From positions 1 through 64,000 of the forward strand of contig JBBRNP010000003.1 of assembly GCA_038230255.1 (NCBI GenBank): a stretch of DNA of 64,000 nucleotides, written 5' to 3'. Positions 7,579 to 16,046 of this stretch are shown piece by piece. The translations under genes were made by a program, and so were the position numbers. Below the pieces are notes generated by a model. It was given only the letters and a program-made list of their open reading frames with translations. It was not told the DNA's origin and ran no database searches. Positions within the stretch are counted from its first letter, which is position 1. Each line of letters begins with the position of its first letter. The DNA is from AV40 sp038230255. GTDB lineage: Bacteria; Verrucomicrobiota; Verrucomicrobiia; Chthoniobacterales; UBA10450.

Positions 7579-9384
7579 GTGAAAAGCGTCCTCTTTGTTT
7601 GCACGGGCAATATCTGTCGCAGTCCCATCGCTGAAGGATTGTTTCGCCGTTTGATCGGCAATCGCAAAGACATCGAGGTCGCTTCCGCCGGCGTGCATGC
7701 GGTGCGCGGACAACCACCGAGTCTTTATGCGGTGCAGGTTTGTGAAGCCGACGGGGTGAACATCAGCGATTTGCGCAGCCAACCACTCACGGCCGACCTG
7801 GTCGAGCGCGCGACGCACATTTTCGCCATGACCGGCACGCATCTTGAAACGATTCACATGCTCTTTCCCCACGGCGCAGAAAAAACATTTCTCATCCGCG
7901 AATTTGAAGAAGCCGGCGCGACCCTGTGGCGCGATGTGCCGGATCCGATCGGTATGGGCCGCGAAGTTTACGAAGATTGCGCGCGCACGATCAAAAATGC
8001 CTTGCCGAGCGTGCTCAGTTTCGTTGAGCAAAGCGAACTGGTTCCTCCTGGTGCGACCAGAAATCGCGGAATATCTTCGTACTCAATGAGCGACGTTCCT
8101 CGCCCCACTCAAAGCAGCGCTGGATCGACATCCTACGGCGGCAGCTCGCTCGAAGCGTTGCGCAAAGTTGATCCGGAAATTTACGACGCGATTCGCGCGG
8201 AAGAAAAACGGCAGCGCGAAAATATCGAGCTCATCGCGTCCGAAAATTTCACCAGCCGCGCGGTGATGGAAGCTCAAGGCTCCTGTCTGACCAACAAGTA
8301 CGCGGAGGGTTATCCAAAAAAACGCTGGTATGGCGGCTGCGAAAATGTCGACACCGCCGAGCAACTCGCGATCGATCGCGCGCTGCGATTATTCGGCGCC
8401 GAGCATGCCAATGTTCAACCACACAGCGGCGCGCAAGCCAACATGGCGGTCTATTTCTCGGTCCTGAAGCCGGGCGACAAAATTCTGGCGATGAATCTCG
8501 CGCACGGCGGCCATCTCACCCACGGTCATCCGGCGAATTTCTCCGGCAAGTTTTACACGGTCGCGCAATATGGCGTGAGCGAGAAAACGGAGCAGATCGA
8601 TTATGACGCGCTCCAAAAGCAGGCCGAAGAAGTTCGACCGGTGATGATCACGGCCGGCGCGTCGGCTTATCCGCGGATCATCGATTTTCCGCGGATGCGC
8701 CAAATCGCCGACTCCGTCGGTGCGCTTCTCTTCATCGACATGGCGCACATTTCCGGTCTCGTTGCCGGTGGCCAACATCCGAGTCCAATTCCGCACGCGC
8801 AATTTGTGACCACGACGACGCACAAAAGTTTGCGCGGCCCGCGCGGCGGGATTGTCCTCTGCCAAAAAGAATTCGCCAAACAGATCGACTCGACTGTGTT
8901 TCCCGGAGTCCAGGGCGGACCGCTCATGCACGTCATCGCTGCGAAAGCGGTTTGTTTTCATGAAGCGTTGCAACCGTCGTTCCGCGATTATCAACGCCAG
9001 GTTGTGATCAACGCCAAGGCGCTCGCAGCCGGTTTGGCCAAGCACGGTTACCGCATCGTCTCCGGCGGCACCGACAATCACTTGATGCTGGTCGATCTTC
9101 GCCCGAAAGAAATCAACGGGAAGGAAGCGCAGGAGGTTCTCGATCGCGCCGGAATTACCGTGAACAAAAACGGAATTCCGTTCGACACCTATCCGATCTT
9201 CAAACCGGGCGGCATTCGCGTCGGGACCCCGGCGGTGACGACGCGCGGAATGAAAGAAGAAGAGATGCTCGAGATCTCCGATCTCATCGCCGAAGCATTG
9301 GCGAATCGAACTGATGAAGCCGCGCTTGTCCGGGTCCGCGACAAAGTCCGCGACATGACGCGAAGATTTCCGCTGCCAATGTAG
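7579..9384 (+). CDS. glyA: in-frame fusion: low-molecular-weight protein-tyrosine phosphatase + serine hydroxymethyltransferase
   Basis: One uninterrupted frame of 601 residues from a GTG at 7579. Residues 1-160 are an LMW phosphatase: P-loop CTGNICRS (Cys8, Arg14) and general acid in WRDVPDPIG; Ile in the loop, rather than the Thr of arginine phosphatases such as YwlE, favours phosphotyrosine. From about residue 170 onward is a complete SHMT, with the PLP lysine in TTTTHKSLRGPRGG and the RxGTPAVTTRGM substrate motif. SHMT makes glycine and 5,10-methylene-THF from serine. In Bacillus ywlE, ywlF and glyA are neighbours, so the order is not random. An ATG at 8086, in frame at the start of the SHMT part, could give a separate GlyA of 432 residues; no strong ribosome site precedes it. 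Confidence 0.9.
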   Translation: MKSVLFVCTGNICRSPIAEGLFRRLIGNRKDIEVASAGVHAVRGQPPSLYAVQVCEADGVNISDLRSQPLTADLVERATHIFAMTGTHLETIHMLFPHGAEKTFLIREFEEAGATLWRDVPDPIGMGREVYEDCARTIKNALPSVLSFVEQSELVPPGATRNRGISSYSMSDVPRPTQSSAGSTSYGGSSLEALRKVDPEIYDAIRAEEKRQRENIELIASENFTSRAVMEAQGSCLTNKYAEGYPKKRWYGGCENVDTAEQLAIDRALRLFGAEHANVQPHSGAQANMAVYFSVLKPGDKILAMNLAHGGHLTHGHPANFSGKFYTVAQYGVSEKTEQIDYDALQKQAEEVRPVMITAGASAYPRIIDFPRMRQIADSVGALLFIDMAHISGLVAGGQHPSPIPHAQFVTTTTHKSLRGPRGGIVLCQKEFAKQIDSTVFPGVQGGPLMHVIAAKAVCFHEALQPSFRDYQRQVVINAKALAAGLAKHGYRIVSGGTDNHLMLVDLRPKEINGKEAQEVLDRAGITVNKNGIPFDTYPIFKPGGIRVGTPAVTTRGMKEEEMLEISDLIAEALANRTDEAALVRVRDKVRDMTRRFPLPM

Positions 9385-9401
9385 CGCAAAAACCGGTTGC
9401 G

Positions 9402-9512
9402 TTGTCATCCTGAACGAAGTGAAGGATCTCACATAAGCTTCGTTGATTACGCGAACCAGCTTGGGTGATCCAGGCTCCGAGTGTGAGGTCCATCGCTCTG
9501 CTCGGGATGACC
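9402..9512. repeat. dispersed inverted repeat, type R1 (diverged copy)
   Basis: Begins GTCATCCTGAACGAAGTGAA and ends CTCTGCTCGGGATGAC, an imperfect inverted pair enclosing GGATCTCACATAAGC. It fills most of the 182-bp gap between the SHMT fusion and zwf; no gene is seen there. Confidence 0.55.
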
Positions 9513-9566
9513 GCGCGATTTTCGCTTTTCTCAATCTTCGGAAATCTGCGTAAGCTTGTTTGATTC

Positions 9567-11108
9567 ATGAATCGAGCGGCCGATCAATCGCAGGCGAACC
9601 CGTTGCGCGAAGGTTTATCCAACCGCGCGGTGCCGCAGCCGTGCAGCGTCGTCATTTTTGGCGCGACCGGCGATCTCACGCACCGCAAACTCTTTCCCGC
9701 GCTTTACAATCTCGCCGCCGATGGCGAATTACCGCCCGCTGTCGCCGTCATCGGCTTCGCGCGCCGGCCAAAGAGCGATGACGACTTTCGCAAGGAAATG
9801 GAAGAGGCGGTCCGGAAATTCTCACGCCAAACTGTCCGCGACGAAATCTGGAAGACATTTTCCCAATCAATTTTTTATCATCAAAGCGATTTCAGCGACG
9901 AAGCCGGCTTCAAAGGTTTGGCCGAACGCCTGAACGAGATCGACAAGGAACGCGGCACGCGCGGTAATCGCCTTTTTTACTTCGCGGTCGCACCCGATCA
10001 ATTCGAGCCGATCCTGAAACACCTCAAGACGGCCGGCTTGAATAAGGCCCCGGAAGGAAGCTGGGCGCGAGTAATTATTGAGAAGCCGTTCGGGAGCGAC
10101 CTCGCTTCAGCGCGTGAACTGAATCGCGTGGTCAGCAATTCGTTCAGCGAAGATCAAACCTATCGAATCGATCATTTTCTCGGGAAAGAAACTGCCCAGA
10201 ACATTTTAGTGCTGCGCTTCGCCAACGCGATTTTCGAACCGCTCTGGAACACGCGCTACATCGATCACGTCCAGATCACCGCCGCCGAAACGCTCGGGGT
10301 GGAAGGACGCGCGGGTTATTACGAAGGCGCGGGCGCGTTACGCGACATGGTGCAAAATCATTTACTCCAATTGCTTTGCTTAATCGCGATGGAAGCTCCG
10401 AGCGACTTGAGCGCGGACAGTATTCGGGACGAAAAAGTGAAAGTGGTTCGTTGTCTGCGACGAATGGCCGCAGATGAGGTGGCAACCAATGTCGTCCGCG
10501 GCCAGTACGCCGAAGGCGCGATCAACGGGAAATCCGTTCCCGCTTATCGCAAAGAAGAAAAAGTCGATCCAAAATCGATGACCGACACGTTCGTGGCGCT
10601 TCGTCTGAACATCGACAATTGGCGCTGGTGGGACGTGCCGATTTACATGCGCGTCGGGAAACGGTTGCCGAAGTCGGGCACGGAGATTTCCGTCCATTTC
10701 AAAAAAGCGCCGTTCGTCTTGTTCAACAAAGAGACCAACGAAGCGAACGTGCTCGTGGTTCGGATTCAACCGGACGAAGGTATTTCGTTGCGGATGCAGG
10801 CGAAAATGCCCGGGACGAGTTTCCGGATCGAGCCGGTGAAGATGGATTTTCATTACGGCACCTCTTTCGGCAAAGCCAGTCCGGAAGCTTATGAACGTTT
10901 GTTGCTCGACGCGATGAGCGGCGACGCAACTTTGTTCGCGCGCCGGGATGAAGTCGAACAAGCCTGGGCGTTCATCGACATCATCGAGAAAGCCTGGTCC
11001 TCAAAAAAGAACTCACCCGAGTTGTCCTTTTATCCAGCCGGTTCCTGGGGACCGGAAGAGGCCGACGAACTCCTGGCGCGCGATGGACGCGCCTGGCGGA
11101 GGTTTTGA
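9567..11108 (+). CDS. zwf: glucose-6-phosphate dehydrogenase
   Basis: 513 residues. It oxidises glucose 6-phosphate to 6-phosphogluconolactone with NAD(P)+ as the first step of the oxidative pentose-phosphate pathway. The nucleotide-binding motif GATGDLTHRKLFPALYNL lies at about 32-50 and the substrate/active-site motif RIDHFLGKE near 196, followed by the conserved RFANAIFEPLWN. Length is normal; the first 24 residues are variable. opcA, which encodes a factor assembling or activating this enzyme, follows after 3 bp, so the two form an operon. Confidence 0.97.
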   Translation: MNRAADQSQANPLREGLSNRAVPQPCSVVIFGATGDLTHRKLFPALYNLAADGELPPAVAVIGFARRPKSDDDFRKEMEEAVRKFSRQTVRDEIWKTFSQSIFYHQSDFSDEAGFKGLAERLNEIDKERGTRGNRLFYFAVAPDQFEPILKHLKTAGLNKAPEGSWARVIIEKPFGSDLASARELNRVVSNSFSEDQTYRIDHFLGKETAQNILVLRFANAIFEPLWNTRYIDHVQITAAETLGVEGRAGYYEGAGALRDMVQNHLLQLLCLIAMEAPSDLSADSIRDEKVKVVRCLRRMAADEVATNVVRGQYAEGAINGKSVPAYRKEEKVDPKSMTDTFVALRLNIDNWRWWDVPIYMRVGKRLPKSGTEISVHFKKAPFVLFNKETNEANVLVVRIQPDEGISLRMQAKMPGTSFRIEPVKMDFHYGTSFGKASPEAYERLLLDAMSGDATLFARRDEVEQAWAFIDIIEKAWSSKKNSPELSFYPAGSWGPEEADELLARDGRAWRRF

Positions 11109-11111
11109 ATT

Positions 11112-12167
11112 ATGCCGGAAGCCCTGGAAAGTTATTCGTTAGGCCAGTCGGTCGAGATTGGCCAGATCCATAAGGAACTGAAAAAACTCTGGCAGGAAGG
11201 CGAAGGAGCGATGGCCCGCGCGTCACTGATTAATCTGGCCATTTACAGCGAAAAGCCCGATTCACTTCAAAAGAACACGCAACTCATCGTCAGGATCACT
11301 GAGAATCATGCCTGCCGCGCGCTCGTGATCGCAGCGAATCGAGAATCAAAAGAGAACCGGGTCGAAGCCTGGCTCAACGCCCATTGCCACGCGACCCGCG
11401 CCGGGAGCAAACAAATTTGTTCCGAGCAAATTTCGTTTTCGCTGGAAGGCCCGTGCGTAAACCTCCTGCCGAGCATTGTCTTTTCTCATCTCGATTCCGA
11501 CCTGCCGCTTTATCTCTGGTGGCAGGACGATTTTCCCGATCCGATGGACCCGCAGCTTTGGGCATGGGTGAATCGATTGATCTTCGACAGCCAAACGTGG
11601 AAGGATTTCTCGCAGATGCGTCTGGTTGAAACCGCACAGCAAGAAGCGAAACAGCGAATCGTGCTTTGCGATCTCAATTGGACGCGGCTCGACAAGGTGC
11701 GTTACGCGATCGCTCAATTTTTCGATCATCCGGCCTCGCATCATCATTTTGGCACAATCGAAAATCTCAACATCGATTATGCGCCCGGATTTAAATCGAC
11801 CGCTCTCCTTTTGCTCGGCTGGTTGGGCGCGCAATTAAGTTGGAAGATCAATGAGCCGGCACGGAACGGGAGCTGCCGATTCGTGGACGCGAATAATCGT
11901 AAGATCGACATCGAGCTGCGTGAGCGCGAAGGCGACCCGATCGGCGAGGTCACGATCAATTCCAGCGGCATTCAGTTCAGAGTCACATCGGCGCAATGTG
12001 GTGATCTTCTGGAAATCTCGCGGAGCGGGGAAAATGAAACCGCGTTGCCGCAGATGATGCCGGCACAGAGCAACGACCCGGTTGATCTAATGACGCAGGA
12101 GCTGCTGCGCGGCGGTCCGCATCACGTTTATCTGCGCGCGGTGAACTGCGTGCGCGAATTGCTCTAG
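11112..12167 (+). CDS. opcA: glucose-6-phosphate dehydrogenase assembly protein OpcA
   Basis: 351 residues matching OpcA: an N-terminal region with the motif LIVRITENHACRALVIAAN, then VNLLPSIVFSHLDSDLPLYLWWQ and a C-terminal domain. OpcA is known from cyanobacteria and actinobacteria as a factor needed for activity and redox control of G6PDH (Zwf). The gene begins 3 bp after the zwf stop, which supports the assignment. The C-terminal part (about 250-351) is less conserved. No enzymatic motif is visible. Confidence 0.88.
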   Translation: MPEALESYSLGQSVEIGQIHKELKKLWQEGEGAMARASLINLAIYSEKPDSLQKNTQLIVRITENHACRALVIAANRESKENRVEAWLNAHCHATRAGSKQICSEQISFSLEGPCVNLLPSIVFSHLDSDLPLYLWWQDDFPDPMDPQLWAWVNRLIFDSQTWKDFSQMRLVETAQQEAKQRIVLCDLNWTRLDKVRYAIAQFFDHPASHHHFGTIENLNIDYAPGFKSTALLLLGWLGAQLSWKINEPARNGSCRFVDANNRKIDIELREREGDPIGEVTINSSGIQFRVTSAQCGDLLEISRSGENETALPQMMPAQSNDPVDLMTQELLRGGPHHVYLRAVNCVRELL

Positions 12168-12224
12168 ATATTCGCAACTGCCAGTCCGGCTCGGACCTCG
12201 CACGCCTTGTGCTCTACCGACCGT

Positions 12225-12563
12225 GTGCTCAAGAAAACCCTGCTTCTCGTCCTGTCCTTCGTTGTCCTTTTTGATTTCAGCGGCTGCGTTTCGATGAGCG
12301 CACAAGCTCGCCGCGAAAGGGCCTATCGCCATTATGTCGCAAAGCAAACCAAGCAGCACAGACGCGCGATGGCTCGAGCTCAAAAAGCGGCCAATCGCCA
12401 GCTGAAGACGAAGATGAAATCGGCAGTGGTGAGTGAGCCGCAAATTTCATCGGGTGTGGAAAGTGTTCCCGGATCCTGGTCTGAGCCGATGGCTCCGCCA
12501 GTGACCGTTTCCGCGTCGGGTGCAAGCGCGAAACAAACTGACAGCGCGCCGGCGCAGCCGTAA
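12225..12563 (+). CDS. small putative lipoprotein
   Basis: From the GTG at 12225 the product is 112 residues: a lipoprotein signal sequence (KKTLLLVLSFVVLFDFSGC) with the lipobox Cys at about 20, a basic alpha-helical stretch (about 28-65, rich in Arg, Lys, Ala and Gln) and a Ser/Pro/Ala-rich tail. A TTG at 12207 would add six residues before the lysines. It is predicted to be an outer-membrane-anchored, possibly peptidoglycan-near protein; no family recognised. It lies 57 bp after opcA and converges with the thioesterase gene. Confidence 0.6.
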   Translation: MLKKTLLLVLSFVVLFDFSGCVSMSAQARRERAYRHYVAKQTKQHRRAMARAQKAANRQLKTKMKSAVVSEPQISSGVESVPGSWSEPMAPPVTVSASGASAKQTDSAPAQP

Positions 12564-12565
12564 CG

Positions 12566-12952
12566 CTAGTCTCGTTTCACCGGCGTCGGCTTCCCATCCG
12601 GTCCAAGCGCAACGTAGGTAAAGACGCCATTGGTGACTTTGACGCGTTCGCCCGTCCGATAGCGTGTCACCCAAACATCGACACAGATCTGCATCGAAGT
12701 GCGGCCAATTTTCTCAACCCAGGCGTAGCACGCGACGGTGTCTCCCACGCGCACGGGATTGAGGAACGACATTCCTTCGATCGCCACCGTCACAACGCGC
12801 GACTTCGCCACTGTTCCAGCGAGGATCGCGCTGCCCAAGTCCATTTGCGAAACCAACCAGCCGCCAAAGATATCGCCATCGCGATTTGTGTCCTTAGGCA
12901 TGGCGATCGTCTGGATGACGAGTTCGCCTTTGGGTTGATCGGCCGACTTCAT
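12566..12952 (-). CDS. yciA: acyl-CoA thioesterase, YciA type
   Basis: 128 residues forming one hot-dog domain. The motif DTNRDGDIFGGWLVSQMDLGS contains the conserved Asn and Asp of the YciA/Acot family, followed by VTVAIEGMSFLNPVRVGDTV and CVDVWV. These enzymes hydrolyse acyl-CoA thioesters in the cytoplasm. The start ATG at 12952 lies next to an inverted repeat; the gene converges with the lipoprotein gene with 2 bp between stops. The symbol is given by family, not by experiment. Confidence 0.88.
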   Translation of the reverse strand: MKSADQPKGELVIQTIAMPKDTNRDGDIFGGWLVSQMDLGSAILAGTVAKSRVVTVAIEGMSFLNPVRVGDTVACYAWVEKIGRTSMQICVDVWVTRYRTGERVKVTNGVFTYVALGPDGKPTPVKRD

Positions 12953-12954
12953 TT

Positions 12955-13044
12955 AACCACGAATGGACACTAATTTACCCGAATAGAAATCCATTTCGTT
13001 TCGGTCGTTCACCAATTCGTGTCCATTCGTGTTAATTCGTGGTT
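12955..13044. repeat. inverted repeat element between yciA and queA
   Basis: Left end AACCACGAATGGACAC (12955-12970); right end GTGTCCATTCGTGTTAATTCG then TGGTT (13020-13044), which repeats the same words in inverted orientation with an extra GTTAATTC. A hairpin-forming intergenic element; the end is 5 bp from the queA stop, so it may also influence 3' ends of its transcript. Confidence 0.6.
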
Positions 13045-13048
13045 GGTC

Positions 13049-14029
13049 TTACAAGATCAACATGCAATCGCCGTAACTGTAAAACCGATAGCCTTCGCGA
13101 ATCGCCTCGGCGTAGGCCCGTAGCAAAAAGTCGCGGCCGGCGAAAGCGCTCACCAACATAAGCAAGGTCGAGCGGGGCAGATGAAAATTGGTGAAGAGAA
13201 TATCGACATGTTGGAATCGATACGGCGGATAAACAAAGAGATCGGTCGATCCGATTTGCGCAACCAGTTTACCGTTTTCTCGCCGGGCCGATTCCAAGAC
13301 ACGAACGGTTGTCGTTCCCACCGCGGCGATCCGCTCCGCATTGTCGATCTTGGCAGTGGCATCTTCGGAAATTGAAAACGGCTCGGCGTGCATCCGATGG
13401 TCTGCGACATTCTCAGAGTGCACGGGGCGAAAAGTTCCCGGGCCGACATGGAGGGTCACAAACGCGTGCGGAATTTCGGACAAAATCTCCGGGGTGAAAT
13501 GGAGACCGGCTGTGGGCGCGGCGAGCGCGCCCGGTGTTTGCGCGAACACCGTTTGATAACGCTCTTCGTCCAGGGATTCGCTCTCGCGGCCGATGTAGGG
13601 CGGCAACGGCATCGACCCGCGCGCGTATAGATCGACATCCTCATCCAGCGACACGACCCGTTCGCCGTCCGGCAAAATTTCTTCGAAGCGCAAAGTCACG
13701 TTGTCGATCTTGGTCGTCGCGCCGAGCCGCATCTTTCGGCCCGGCCTGATCAAACATTTCCAGCGGGCCATTCCGACCTTTTCCAAAAACAAGAACTCGA
13801 CGGCGTGGTCGTCCGAAAATCTGCGCGCGGCCAGGACTCGAGTGTTGTTCAAGAGCAGCAAGTCGCCCGGTAGCAAAAATTCCCTTAGCTCCCGAAACTG
13901 TCGATGTTCGATTGTGTTGGGGTCGCGATGCAGCACCATCATGCGCGACTCGTCCCGCCGCGGCAGTGGACGCTTGGCAATCAGCGCTTCGGGCAACAGA
14001 TAATCGTAGTCGCTCAGCTTCGAACTCAC
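13049..14029 (-). CDS. queA: S-adenosylmethionine:tRNA ribosyltransferase-isomerase
   Basis: 326 residues. QueA transfers and isomerises the ribose of SAM onto 7-aminomethyl-7-deazaguanine in tRNA, making epoxyqueuosine. Family markers are the start LSDYDYLLPEALIAKRPLPRRDESRM split over residues 4-30, LLLLNNTRVLAARR, the GALAAPTAGLHFT motif and the C-terminal NFHLPRSTLLMLVSAFAGR. Length is slightly below the usual 340-350. Two copies of the 10-mer AAGATCGACA lie inside it (13342 and 13702), both encoding KID. It is divergent from the uracil-DNA glycosylase gene. Confidence 0.96.
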   Translation of the reverse strand: MSSKLSDYDYLLPEALIAKRPLPRRDESRMMVLHRDPNTIEHRQFRELREFLLPGDLLLLNNTRVLAARRFSDDHAVEFLFLEKVGMARWKCLIRPGRKMRLGATTKIDNVTLRFEEILPDGERVVSLDEDVDLYARGSMPLPPYIGRESESLDEERYQTVFAQTPGALAAPTAGLHFTPEILSEIPHAFVTLHVGPGTFRPVHSENVADHRMHAEPFSISEDATAKIDNAERIAAVGTTTVRVLESARRENGKLVAQIGSTDLFVYPPYRFQHVDILFTNFHLPRSTLLMLVSAFAGRDFLLRAYAEAIREGYRFYSYGDCMLIL

Positions 14030-14099
14030 CGGTGCATCATCAACTCCGAAAGCTTTCGCGAGTCAAAATCATTTGCCGATCCGCGCAAAACTTCACATT

Positions 14100-14960
14100 A
14101 TGCGATTGATGCAATTTCCGCAGGCGCTCGAAACGGTCCTTCAAACCCTCGAGCGCATGCGCGATGAAACCGGACATCGTCCGTGCGCATCGCGAACTGT
14201 TCTGGATGCGCTAAAACAAATTCCGTCGCAACGTAAGATCGACACTTTGGAGGGACACGCGCCGTCGTGTCCCAAAAATAATTTGGGCGCTGACCCGCTT
14301 TCGCGCGACTACGGCGCGGCAAGCAGCGCAGCGCCCTCCAAAACGGAGAAAATCGACAAGCTCGCGGCGGTGCAAGAACGCGTCCGTCCTTGCACCAAAT
14401 GTCCGAACCTCGCGAGCTCGCGGACGCAGACAGTTTTCGGCGTCGGCAATCCGGACGCCGATGTCATGTTCGTCGGAGAAGCGCCGGGCGCGGACGAAGA
14501 CGCCCAAGGCGAACCGTTCGTCGGTCGCGCCGGCCAATTGCTGACCAAGATCATCAAGGCAATGGGATTCCCGCGCGAAGAGGTTTACATTGCCAACGTC
14601 CTTAAATGCCGGCCCGACGTGCCGGCCGGCTCGTACGGAAATCGACCGCCGACGCCGCGGGAGATGCAAACCTGCCGGCCCTATTTGATGGAGCAGATCG
14701 ACATCATTAAGCCAAAAGTGATTGTCGCTCTCGGCACCGTTGCAGTGGAGGGACTACTTGGGACGCGCGCGCCGATGCGCGAACTGCGCGGGCGCTGGGA
14801 TTCATTCAACGGCACACCGTTGATGATCACTTATCACCCGGCGTATCTCTTGCGAAATCAGTCACCCTCAGAAAAGCGCAAGGTTTGGGAAGACATGATG
14901 CTCGTGCTGGAGCGTCTCGAGAAACCGATCAGCGAGAAGCAGCGAAACTATTTTCTGTAG
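14100..14960 (+). CDS. family 4 uracil-DNA glycosylase
   Basis: 286 residues from the ATG at 14100 (ATGs at 14073 and 14109 are alternatives). It removes uracil from DNA. The [4Fe-4S] cysteines are visible in CTKCPN, in KCRPDV and downstream at TCRP; the uracil-binding motif is GEAPGADEDAQGEPFVGRAG and the DNA-contact motif HPAYLLRNQ. The N-terminal 80 residues before the catalytic domain are low in conservation and contain a segment (about 49-81) encoded by a palindrome-ended 97-bp element (14246-14342). Its stop codon is supplied by the first bases of repeat R2 (14957-15009). Thus both ends carry repeat-derived sequence. Confidence 0.92.
   Translation: MRLMQFPQALETVLQTLERMRDETGHRPCASRTVLDALKQIPSQRKIDTLEGHAPSCPKNNLGADPLSRDYGAASSAAPSKTEKIDKLAAVQERVRPCTKCPNLASSRTQTVFGVGNPDADVMFVGEAPGADEDAQGEPFVGRAGQLLTKIIKAMGFPREEVYIANVLKCRPDVPAGSYGNRPPTPREMQTCRPYLMEQIDIIKPKVIVALGTVAVEGLLGTRAPMRELRGRWDSFNGTPLMITYHPAYLLRNQSPSEKRKVWEDMMLVLERLEKPISEKQRNYFL
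14246..14342. repeat. 97-bp palindrome-ended insertion inside the uracil-DNA glycosylase gene
   Basis: The element has perfect 9-bp inverted ends TTTGGAGGG (14246-14254) and CCCTCCAAA (14334-14342), with GGACACGCGCCGTCGTGTCC as an internal palindrome near 14252-14271. It is read in frame in the variable N-terminal part of the glycosylase. One AAGATCGACA motif abuts its left end (14235-14244). I infer a small non-autonomous element; other copies are not in this window. Confidence 0.6.
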
Positions 14961-15009
14961 GGGCGATTGACCCCAATCGCCCGCGGGCGGTTCGGTGAAC
15001 CGCCCCTAC
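14957..15009. repeat. 53-bp palindromic repeat R2, intergenic copy
   Basis: GTAGGGGCGATTGA at one end and GTTCGGTGAACCGCCCCTAC at the other pair as an inverted repeat. A copy with 51 of 53 identical bases lies inside mutL at 41311-41363. Here it supplies the TAG stop of the uracil-DNA glycosylase gene and fills the gap to the convergent squalene-synthase-like gene. Confidence 0.85.
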
Positions 15010-16046
15010 CTTGATAACTCGCGATAGAGCGACTCGATGCGGGCTCGCGAACCGAGTCCGAAAATTAACGATGTAGTGATCGCGCGCACTCTGCCGCGCG
15101 GGACTTTGATATGCCGGCGCAACGCAGTCGCGCCCGCATCGCGCAAAAGCGCAAGTGTCCGCGCCCCGATCAACGCCGGGAGCACTGTTGCTATCCGAAC
15201 GCGGCGGTTTCGAATCGCGCGGGCGTACTGCAATCCGGCCTCGATCCCCCGCTCCGCTTTCTCGCGCCATTTGCGATAGATTGGCTGAAATCGTTCCGGT
15301 TCGCGCAAGATTTGGGACGGCTCCATCGCCGGAACGGCCAGATCTTCGTTCGGAAAATAACAGCGGCCCGCGCGAAGATCGTCTCCGGCATCGCGCAAAA
15401 TGTTAATTAATTGCAGGCCCATCCCGTAGCGTTTCGCCATCCCGAGCATTTCCTCTTCGCTTCGCGCAGTAAACTTCGGGAGGTGGCGGAAGCAGAGCCG
15501 GGTCCAAAATTCTCCCACACTGCCGGCGACGAGATAGGTGTATTCGTCGAGATCGGCTGACGTTTCCAAAGCAACTATTTGTTTTGGATTTCGGAAACGC
15601 TCGAGATCGAGAATTTGTCCGCGATTAATTTGTTCAAGCACCGCCCGGACTTCTTCGCGATCGAGCACTTCGCTTTGATCGAGCCAGTTCAAACATGGCT
15701 GAAGCGATTCGATCAACGCGCGCTCAGCTTTGTTTTTCTGCAACGGGGCGAGCTTCGCGCTAATCTCGACAATCGCATCACCCAATGGCTCGCCCTGGAT
15801 TCCGCGGGCAAGGAGGCGCAATTTTTCGGTCCGCAAATCGATCGCTACCTCGGTCGTATCCGCGATCGTGTCCGACGCGCGCGCGAGCAAATAGCCGAGC
15901 GAAACGGGATCACGCAATTTTTTTGGCAAAAGCCGAATCGAGAGATAAAACGAGCGTGAAACCGAGGCTAGAATCGATCCGCGTAAATCCAAAACGGAGA
16001 TGTCGGATTCCGCTTGCCGGCCCAACGAATCGTCAGCGGCCGACAT
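15006..16046 (-). CDS. squalene/phytoene synthase family protein (squalene synthase-like)
   Basis: 346 residues. The two Asp-rich motifs that bind the prenyl diphosphates and Mg2+ are ARASDTIADT (Asp59, Asp63) and INILRDAGDDLRAGRCYFP near residue 220. SRSFYLSIRLLP near residue 30 and YTYLVAGSVGEFW agree with farnesyl-diphosphate farnesyltransferase (squalene synthase) more than with CrtB. It would condense two farnesyl diphosphates to squalene, the precursor of hopanoids or sterols; no cyclase is in the window. The start codon overlaps the end of the DUF362 gene by 14 bp, so both are one operon. Product specificity is inferred. Confidence 0.85.
   Translation of the reverse strand: MSAADDSLGRQAESDISVLDLRGSILASVSRSFYLSIRLLPKKLRDPVSLGYLLARASDTIADTTEVAIDLRTEKLRLLARGIQGEPLGDAIVEISAKLAPLQKNKAERALIESLQPCLNWLDQSEVLDREEVRAVLEQINRGQILDLERFRNPKQIVALETSADLDEYTYLVAGSVGEFWTRLCFRHLPKFTARSEEEMLGMAKRYGMGLQLINILRDAGDDLRAGRCYFPNEDLAVPAMEPSQILREPERFQPIYRKWREKAERGIEAGLQYARAIRNRRVRIATVLPALIGARTLALLRDAGATALRRHIKVPRGRVRAITTSLIFGLGSRARIESLYRELSR

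Noticed and set aside
8389..9534. 381-codon minus-strand open frame opposite the SHMT part
   Set aside because: It is a shadow of the GC-rich coding strand: the plus-strand product is a complete SHMT with all motifs, and the antisense translation is Arg/His-rich without a recognisable domain.
10380..10961. 193-codon minus-strand open frame opposite zwf
   Set aside because: Entirely within conserved zwf, no family features, composition typical of an antisense shadow.
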